Source of the DNA: Chitinophagaceae bacterium
Lineage (GTDB): Bacteria > Bacteroidota > Bacteroidia > Chitinophagales > Chitinophagaceae
Length of the DNA: 64,000 nucleotides
NCBI GenBank assembly: GCA_947504605.1
Contig: CANNJE010000001.1
Span: 38,736-102,735, forward strand
Reading direction: 5' to 3'
This document shows positions 58,701 to 64,000 of the stretch, in pieces. Position 1 is the stretch's first letter. Each line of letters opens with the position of its first letter. The notes under the pieces are model-generated. The model had not been told where the DNA came from, did no database searches, and saw only the letters and a program-made list of their open reading frames with translations. A program made the translations under genes and the position numbers.

Positions 58701-60362
58701 GACCTAGATAGTGATAATGATGGTATCCCTGATGTTGTGGAAGCTGGAGGAGTGGATGCGGATGGAGATGGTAAGATTGATAATTATACAGATACGGATA
58801 ATGATGGTCTTTCACAAAATGTAGATATAAATAATACAGGTGCAAGAATCTCCGGAATTGGATTGGGTGTATTAGATTTTGATGCAGACAGCAAACCCAA
58901 TACCATCGATTTAGATAGTGATGGTGACGGTATTCCTGATGTTGTAGAAGCTGGGGGGCCTGATGCAAATAATAATGCAAAAATTGATGGGTTTATAGAT
59001 GTTAATGGAGATGGCTTAATTGATTCCTACATAAATGCAACGGCATTATTGCGTACGGGTGCCGATTTAACAAGCGATGGCCGTGCGGATAGTTATCCGT
59101 TTAAAAACTTTGACAATGATAAAAGACCGAATGCTTATGATGTAGATAGTGATATGGATGGTATTGTTGATGTACTGGATGCCGGTTTTGCTGATATAGA
59201 TTATAATGGATTTATAGATGGGGCCATTAGCGCCGACGGATGGAATACAGCACTGCATTTGTTGCCAGCCCTTAATTTAAAAAATTCTGATGGAGATGCT
59301 AATTATAATTATTTAGATATTGACTCAGACGGAGACGGTATTCCAGATAACATAGAAGGTCAAACAACTGCAGGATACAAATTCCCTTCTTATTTGGATA
59401 ATGATAACGATGGATTAGACAATGCCTATGATCTAGCTCCGTTCACTGTAACATTTGGTGGTGCAGGTATCTTTTTGGCAGATAAAGACTTGGATCTGAT
59501 TCCAGATTATCTGGATCTTGATACCGATTCTGATGGCGCCCTTGATATTGCAGAAGGGAATGATTATAATTTTAATGGGTTTGCAGACGATTTGGTAACA
59601 CCTACAGGTGTTGATTCAGATGGTGATGGTTTAGACGATCGATTTGATCTGATAAACTCCGGGTTAAACCTTAAAGGAACATCTTCTTTGATGGGAACTG
59701 GTGGTAGCTTGGTTGGAGACCCAACCCCTGGAACCAAAGCAACAGTACAGAAGTTTTTACCAGCTCAGCCAGAAAGAGACTGGCGTTATGTGACTTATGT
59801 TCTGCCATTGCAACATCTGCAATTGAGCGGGGGTGAAAATAAAAACAATGTAAGTTTAAACTGGAGTATTATATCAACAACAGCGTTGGATATTTTTGAG
59901 ATAGAAAGAAGTACAGATAATATGCATTTTCAAAAAATTGGATCGCAAACGGCGGATATGCCTTTGAATCTACTGTCTAATTACTACAGCAGTGACAATA
60001 TCAGTAGTATGAATATTGACCTTTTATTCTATCGTTTAAAAGTGATTGCAAAAAATGGTTCAGTGAGATTTAGTAATGTAGTACTAATAAGAAAAAATAA
60101 TACCAAAGCGACCATTAGTATTTACCCTAATCCCGCAAATGATGTGGCCAATTTAAATTTTTTCGCAGAAAAAGAGTCTGATATTGTTATTAATATTAAA
60201 GACAATATGGGAAAACTAATCTTGTCAAAAAAACAAAAAGCACTCAAAGGAAATAATATTTTCCCTTTTACTGGATTGTCTAGATATAGTAATGGAGTTT
60301 ATTGTGTTCAAGTATTATTGAATAATGAACTGTTTACAATTAGGCTAATAATTCTAAAATAA
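55773..60362 (+). CDS. Large multidomain T9SS-secreted surface protein with DUF11-like and thrombospondin-3-type Asp-rich repeats
   Basis: 1529 aa; signal peptide; PNQYDVIYEIVIKNYGNMDVTNLQVADNL (DUF11-like); repeated DLDSDNDGIPDVVEAGG; C-terminal ISIYPNPANDVANLNF...NGVYCVQVLL. Confidence 0.88.
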   Translation: MKKSLSYLFVFVLCLLQNALAQPATVSYPFAVGTTSNCGGSTSDFHYYTYNGATNTITNATGGLVNPGLPQLRIGTSGGSGGIQRFTSNYSSVSFNPKDHNIYFFWTAVSGALAPGGIPRTYAWRWPVGTIPTGTTPRLDTIRSFPADILGVAFDNIGKGYSIEFTNALPTTPPTYKPMIRSMDFVTGVIGAPDTLSLTGGAKIYVQGSGDVAMSPSGQMFFVVDNKLFTPNYQSYTGTGANLTCTYIDTVKTTGNFVGLTYADGEAIAAFSGTVAGVACPFQEITLLTAANTPITKTAGSVRSASDMATVVSGVGSAKKLVSVTPTGTPNQYDVIYEIVIKNYGNMDVTNLQVADNLGLINGIGNVSNVSVTIPVNPNGYTVNAGYTGLTPNINLLNGTPSLPNYPVANSSFTIRISCRLSNILSGVVYYNSAIATAIDFNSNNLRDSSTNGDKADLNSNDKPDDMGEGQPTPLLISVTAQTPPCSVLSRILYSQDFGTGTGLSTSIPGATLGSGVSAPINNSDYASSGTAPLATERFTITNNTTTANGTHFISLTDHTGNTDGRMLVVNADAASSVMFRGGFAYALCPKQQYSVSFYASYISNSSYETICNGFGGIRYPKLKIRVKDGVSGLIITEASTADIATTGWQQMGLKFVSPASYSSIVFEIINDAPGGCGNDIALDDIQFGSCDPIPVVGVNSVAGCIGDISTFTGGLTDPGAIPGIKEYQWQVATALAGPYTDIPGATSVTYNINPVTAADTGKYYRLLVAASGNIGSVSCRFNSPGTLLIGKVGSVAATTANKNKNNICGGMPVNLSITGGTLGTNAAWKWYEGSCTGTAIGVGASITVSPTVTTTYYVRAEGDCNTTICQPVTVFITCDIDKDDDGIPDYVESYMPAALLDHNTNSISNAFDPLYPGFKDNNNDFINDDFQADGDSDNDAILNYLDTTFPGRVDSNGDGIDDRFDMDLDGIINMLDLDSDNDGIPDVVEAGGVDADGDGKIDNYTDTDNDGLSQNVDINNTGARISGIGLGVLDFDADSKPNTIDLDSDGDGIPDVVEAGGPDANNNAKIDGFIDVNGDGLIDSYINATALLRTGADLTSDGRADSYPFKNFDNDKRPNAYDVDSDMDGIVDVLDAGFADIDYNGFIDGAISADGWNTALHLLPALNLKNSDGDANYNYLDIDSDGDGIPDNIEGQTTAGYKFPSYLDNDNDGLDNAYDLAPFTVTFGGAGIFLADKDLDLIPDYLDLDTDSDGALDIAEGNDYNFNGFADDLVTPTGVDSDGDGLDDRFDLINSGLNLKGTSSLMGTGGSLVGDPTPGTKATVQKFLPAQPERDWRYVTYVLPLQHLQLSGGENKNNVSLNWSIISTTALDIFEIERSTDNMHFQKIGSQTADMPLNLLSNYYSSDNISSMNIDLLFYRLKVIAKNGSVRFSNVVLIRKNNTKATISIYPNPANDVANLNFFAEKESDIVINIKDNMGKLILSKKQKALKGNNIFPFTGLSRYSNGVYCVQVLLNNELFTIRLIILK
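58390..59680 (+). repeat. Asp-rich Ca-binding-type (TSP3-like) repeat region, copy 1
   Basis: Repeated D-x-D-x-D-G loops: DKDDDGIPDYVES, DSDNDGIPDVVEAGG, DSDGDGIPDVVEAGG, DSDMDGIVDVLDAGF. Confidence 0.85.
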
Positions 60363-60384
60363 TTCCCCCCGTACCCTACAATTT

Positions 60385-60415
60385 AAAGCTCTTCCGAAAG
60401 GAGGAGCTTTTTTTT
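60385..60415 (+). terminator. Intrinsic terminator after 55773-60362
   Basis: AAAGCTCTTCC-GAAA-GGAGGAGCTTTTTTTT. Confidence 0.9.
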
Positions 60416-60575
60416 GGGTTTTAAGAAAATATAAAAAAAATTTAAAATGTGTCGAACCGTTTACTAAGTATTTTTACTGAGAAGTAAAAAATAATCAGTA
60501 AAACTAACTTCGTATAAAGACCAAAGGACAATAATAAACTGGGGTATGCGTCTAAATCTTGTAATATCAAGTTGA

Positions 60576-63500
60576 ATGTTTTCATATAGCAAAAACCTGA
60601 TATTCAATTTGATAGAAAGTAAAAAGGGGAAAAATTATACAGAGTTGTCCAAAAGTCCAAACATATTATTAAGTCTTAAACTGTTGCTTCTATTTATAGT
60701 ATTGGGCAATACTATGAATGCGCAAATTCTTCGTCCTTTTACACAGCGGTATTATAATCCTTCTGTAAAAGGGAATATTGTTTATGTATCTAATAGCATT
60801 ATTTCTACATCTGGGGTAGGTTCTGGTATACCTGGAACTGGTGAAATTGCACCTGCTGGATCATCTATGGATAATAATGGTAACGGGATAAATATTGATA
60901 TTGATAATGGAGCATCCGTTACCAAATTACCATTTGGAAGTGGCTGGAATTATTTTTCTAGAGGTTCTGCACCTACTGATGACGGATCTGGAAATACTTG
61001 GAAAGCGCTCAATTATTCTTTGACAGGTTCCTGGAATACTGGTGCATCACCCGTTGCAGGATTAGGAAAATATGGTTTTAATTCTTCACAAGCAACTTGT
61101 ATTCCAAGTGGTGTAACACCCATTTGTTCTCCAGGATCAAATTCAAAATATACTGCCTATTATTTTCGTAATACTGTGAGTTTTACCGCTACTGAATTGT
61201 CAACTACTTTTAATGTTATTCAGGTTAATCTAAAAAGAGATGATGGAATAGTGGTTTACGTTAATGGTGTGGAGCGTATCAGAAACAACATGCCCACAGG
61301 AGTTATTGGATACGGAACTTTAGCATCCTCCAATATTGCAGTTGGAGCAGCCGAAAATGTTAGCGTTAGCTTAAGTCCTACTTTTTTTACAGCCGGCGTT
61401 AATACAATTGCTGTTGAAGTTCATTTAAGAAGCGCTACTAGGAACGACATGTCATTTGATATGGAAGTTTCTGGAGTTAACGATAACGGAACATTTAATT
61501 CCTCCTCTGCTGATTTAAATCTTTCCTCTTGCTCAAGCATTCTTTTTGCAGGGTTGTACTGGGGAGCAGGAGAAGGTGCCAGTTCAAACAATACATCTTG
61601 GATAACAGGAGAAACAACTTGTAAAATAAAACTACCCGGTTCAACTTCTTTTACAAATATTACATCTTCACAAACAGATTATTACAATTCATCAAATCCT
61701 GTAGGTTTTATTTATACTGGTTTTCAATGTTATGCGGATATTACTTCTTTGCTAAGTACTAACAGTCCAAATGGAACTTATACTTTAGCTAATGTTACAT
61801 CTCCAATGGGTAAATCAAATGCTTATGGAGGTTGGACAATTGTTGTTGTTTATGCCAATCCATCTCAACAATCCCGCAATCTTACGGTATTTGATGGCAG
61901 TGCAATCGTTCAACTCGGCAAACCTCCAGTTGATGTTGGCATTAATGGTTTTTTAACACCGGCAACAGGTCCGGTTAGTTGTGAGTTAGGAACAGTTGCT
62001 TATGATGGCGACAGAAGTTGGACGGATTCATTTGCTTTTAAACAAAACGGCGCTGCCGCTTTTTATAATTTAACACCCAATGCAACTGCAAATCTCAATG
62101 ATATGTGGAACAGCAGCATTGCTTATAAAGGAGCTACTGTAACTACCCGTAATCCTGCATTTAATAATACTTTAGGCTATGATGCTAACATCATCGAAAT
62201 GCCTAATAGCGGTAATGCTCAACTGGGAAACAGTAAAACTTCTGCTACCGTAAGATTTTCTTCTCCAGAAGAAATGATAATCGCCCATGTACTAACCACA
62301 GCAATTACTCAGTATAATCCAACTTTTGATTTTGTTAAAACCTCAACAGATATTAATGGAGGTTTAGTTAATGCTGGTGATAGTTTGAGGTATCAAATGA
62401 ATTATACCAATGTTGGGAATGATGCAAGTATACAAACAACTTTAACTGATAATATTCCATTAGGAACCAGTTATAAACCCGGCACCCTAAAAATAAATGG
62501 AATAGCTAAAACTGATATAGCTGGAGATGATGAGGCCGAATTTGACCTTACTAATAATAAGGTTGTTTTTCGTTTAGGTGCTGCTGCAAATGCAAGTACA
62601 GGAGGCAATATGGCTGTGGCAGCTACAGGAAATGTTCAGTTTGATGTTCTATTGACTACATCATGTACCATTATCAATTGCCTCGGAGATTCTGTAAAAA
62701 ATGCTGCACGTTTGAGTTATGCAGGATTTACTTCAGGTGCATTGTTATTCGACTCAAGTGGTGTAAATAATGGAGGATGTATTATTAAAGGCCCAGTTGT
62801 TAATTATGTAAATTGGTCATGTACAAGTTCTTCTGATACTTTATTGGTTAATTCCTGCCCAGTAACATCCGTAACGCTACCATGGCGCAGATTTGCAGGG
62901 TATACTATCTATTCTGCAATGCCTTTCATTCCTGCGAATATTTACAATCCTTTAATACCTGTTACTTCTTCTCATGTTTATTGGGCCTATTTTAAAAATC
63001 CATTAGGATGTGCGGATACTGTTCGTATCAGGGTATTTATTATTGCTTGCCCAGATATAGATGATGATAATGATGGTATTCCTGATTATGTTGAATTAAA
63101 TAATCCTACCGCATTACTAGATGCTAATTCAAATGGTATTCCAAATTGGAACGATGCAACTTATGCTGGTTTTATTGATAACAATGCAGACGGATTTAAC
63201 GACAATTTTGATCCAAGTGCAGATTCAGACAATGATGGGATCCTTAATTTTTATGATGTAAATTTCCCTAGCTATACAGATAGTAATGCAGATGGAATTA
63301 ATGACGCTATGGATAAAGATCTGGATGGCATTCCCAATCATTTGGATTTGGATAGTGATAATGATGGTATTCCTGATGTGGTTGAATCTTATGGTGTTGA
63401 TCAAAATGGGGATGGCGTGATAGATAATTATTCTACGAGCGATAACGATGGATTTTCTCAAAATGTAGACGCAAGTGCAACTGGTGTAGCAGGTTCTGGT

Positions 63501-64000
63501 GTTGGATTAGGTGCGCAGGATTTGGACAAGGACGGAATTCCTAATTACCTTGACACAGATAGTGATAATGATGGCATCCCTGATGTATTAGAAGCCCTGG
63601 GAATAGATACTGACAATGATGGTTATATTGATGGATTTACAGATACTGATGGAGATGGTCTTTCAGATAATGTGGATGCTGATTTAGGCAATGATGGTAC
63701 CGCAGAAAATACAGCAATTAGTTTATTGCGTACAGGTGCAGATACAAATGCGGATGGACGTGCAGACAGTTATCCGTATAAAAATATGGATATTGACAGC
63801 AGGTCAAATCCCTACGATCTAGACAGCGATATGGATGGCATTGCAGATGTTATTGAAGCAGGATTTACCGATGCTAATTTTAACGGGTTTGTAGATGGTC
63901 CTATTGGCACTAATGGTTGGAATCTTGCGCTTAATGCCAGAGTTACATTAGATCTTCGTAATACAGATGGAAGATCTGGTCCTGATTATCTGGATATAGA
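60576..64000 (+). CDS. Large secreted surface protein, paralogous to 55773-60362; truncated by the window edge and missing from the ORF track
   Basis: Read codon by codon from ATG 60576 (MFSYSKNLIFNLIESKKG...LLLLFIVLGNTMNAQILRPFTQRYYNPSVKG...) with no in-frame stop to 64000. DUF11-like segment (FDFVKTSTDINGGLVNAGDSLRYQMNYTNVGNDASIQTTLTDNIP) and Asp-rich repeats. Start could instead be TTG 60609 or 60645. Confidence 0.9.
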   Translation, partial: MFSYSKNLIFNLIESKKGKNYTELSKSPNILLSLKLLLLFIVLGNTMNAQILRPFTQRYYNPSVKGNIVYVSNSIISTSGVGSGIPGTGEIAPAGSSMDNNGNGINIDIDNGASVTKLPFGSGWNYFSRGSAPTDDGSGNTWKALNYSLTGSWNTGASPVAGLGKYGFNSSQATCIPSGVTPICSPGSNSKYTAYYFRNTVSFTATELSTTFNVIQVNLKRDDGIVVYVNGVERIRNNMPTGVIGYGTLASSNIAVGAAENVSVSLSPTFFTAGVNTIAVEVHLRSATRNDMSFDMEVSGVNDNGTFNSSSADLNLSSCSSILFAGLYWGAGEGASSNNTSWITGETTCKIKLPGSTSFTNITSSQTDYYNSSNPVGFIYTGFQCYADITSLLSTNSPNGTYTLANVTSPMGKSNAYGGWTIVVVYANPSQQSRNLTVFDGSAIVQLGKPPVDVGINGFLTPATGPVSCELGTVAYDGDRSWTDSFAFKQNGAAAFYNLTPNATANLNDMWNSSIAYKGATVTTRNPAFNNTLGYDANIIEMPNSGNAQLGNSKTSATVRFSSPEEMIIAHVLTTAITQYNPTFDFVKTSTDINGGLVNAGDSLRYQMNYTNVGNDASIQTTLTDNIPLGTSYKPGTLKINGIAKTDIAGDDEAEFDLTNNKVVFRLGAAANASTGGNMAVAATGNVQFDVLLTTSCTIINCLGDSVKNAARLSYAGFTSGALLFDSSGVNNGGCIIKGPVVNYVNWSCTSSSDTLLVNSCPVTSVTLPWRRFAGYTIYSAMPFIPANIYNPLIPVTSSHVYWAYFKNPLGCADTVRIRVFIIACPDIDDDNDGIPDYVELNNPTALLDANSNGIPNWNDATYAGFIDNNADGFNDNFDPSADSDNDGILNFYDVNFPSYTDSNADGINDAMDKDLDGIPNHLDLDSDNDGIPDVVESYGVDQNGDGVIDNYSTSDNDGFSQNVDASATGVAGSGVGLGAQDLDKDGIPNYLDTDSDNDGIPDVLEALGIDTDNDGYIDGFTDTDGDGLSDNVDADLGNDGTAENTAISLLRTGADTNADGRADSYPYKNMDIDSRSNPYDLDSDMDGIADVIEAGFTDANFNGFVDGPIGTNGWNLALNARVTLDLRNTDGRSGPDYLDI
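63050..64000 (+). repeat. Asp-rich Ca-binding-type repeat region, copy 2, continuing past the window
   Basis: DIDDDNDGIPDYVELNNPTALLD..., DLDSDNDGIPDVVESYGVD..., DTDSDNDGIPDVLEALGID..., colinear with copy 1. Confidence 0.85.

Noticed and set aside
58687-58980. Minus-strand ORF 58687-58980 (and 58064-58339, 58218-58481)
   Set aside because: Antisense to the Asp-rich repeats; His/Tyr/Leu-rich composition is what reverse-complemented GAT-rich codons give.
60363-60575. Gap after 60362 as a possible ncRNA locus
   Set aside because: Explained by a terminator (60385-60415) plus a promoter/leader for the 60576 gene; no conserved RNA structure recognised.
63225-63461. Minus-strand ORF 63225-63461
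   Set aside because: Antisense to the open 60576 to >64000 reading frame; Ile-rich low-complexity translation.
1-64000. tRNA/rRNA genes, IS elements, prophage or integrative elements
   Set aside because: No T-loop/cloverleaf patterns, transposase, integrase or phage structural proteins recognised; a tRNAscan-SE/ISfinder run would be needed to exclude them formally.

Overview
This window is a 64-kb chromosomal segment of an AT-rich Bacteroidota genome, most likely Chitinophagaceae-like. The lineage call rests on TAnnTTTG -7-like boxes, T9SS C-terminal sorting domains, GldA and a RicT/PSP1 protein. It is densely coding and mostly core. Housekeeping genes include queA, mutL, PBP4/dacB, korA-like, nth, a divIC/ftsB-like gene, eno, gldA, ricT, holB, a glutathione peroxidase, comF, radA and pdxA. 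Transport loci are an ABC/HlyD/TolC operon, SulP with carbonic anhydrase, a TonB-dependent receptor, and an HTH/ABC-2 operon. Several large secreted or repeat proteins lie at 23.2-25.4 kb, 34.2-35.7 kb and 53.3-64 kb. I saw no tRNA, rRNA, CRISPR array, transposase, integrase or phage module. The main items for a second look are: (1) a long reading frame absent from the supplied ORF track, starting at 60576 and running off the right edge; it is a tandem paralogue of the 1529-aa protein upstream, with a colinear Asp-rich Ca-binding-type stalk; (2) a protein with seven 60-aa repeats in an exact 180-nt register without indels, which looks like a seven-bladed propeller with strand closure; (3) an exporter operon whose ABC ATPase has degenerate signature, Walker B and H-loop motifs; (4) an arginase-fold protein with substituted metal ligands; (5) several inverted repeats at promoters (TonB receptor, M1 peptidase, TetR/SulP, HTH-ABC operon). 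Several ORF-track starts overlap terminators or promoters and are corrected. All product names come from motif recognition by eye; no database search was run.
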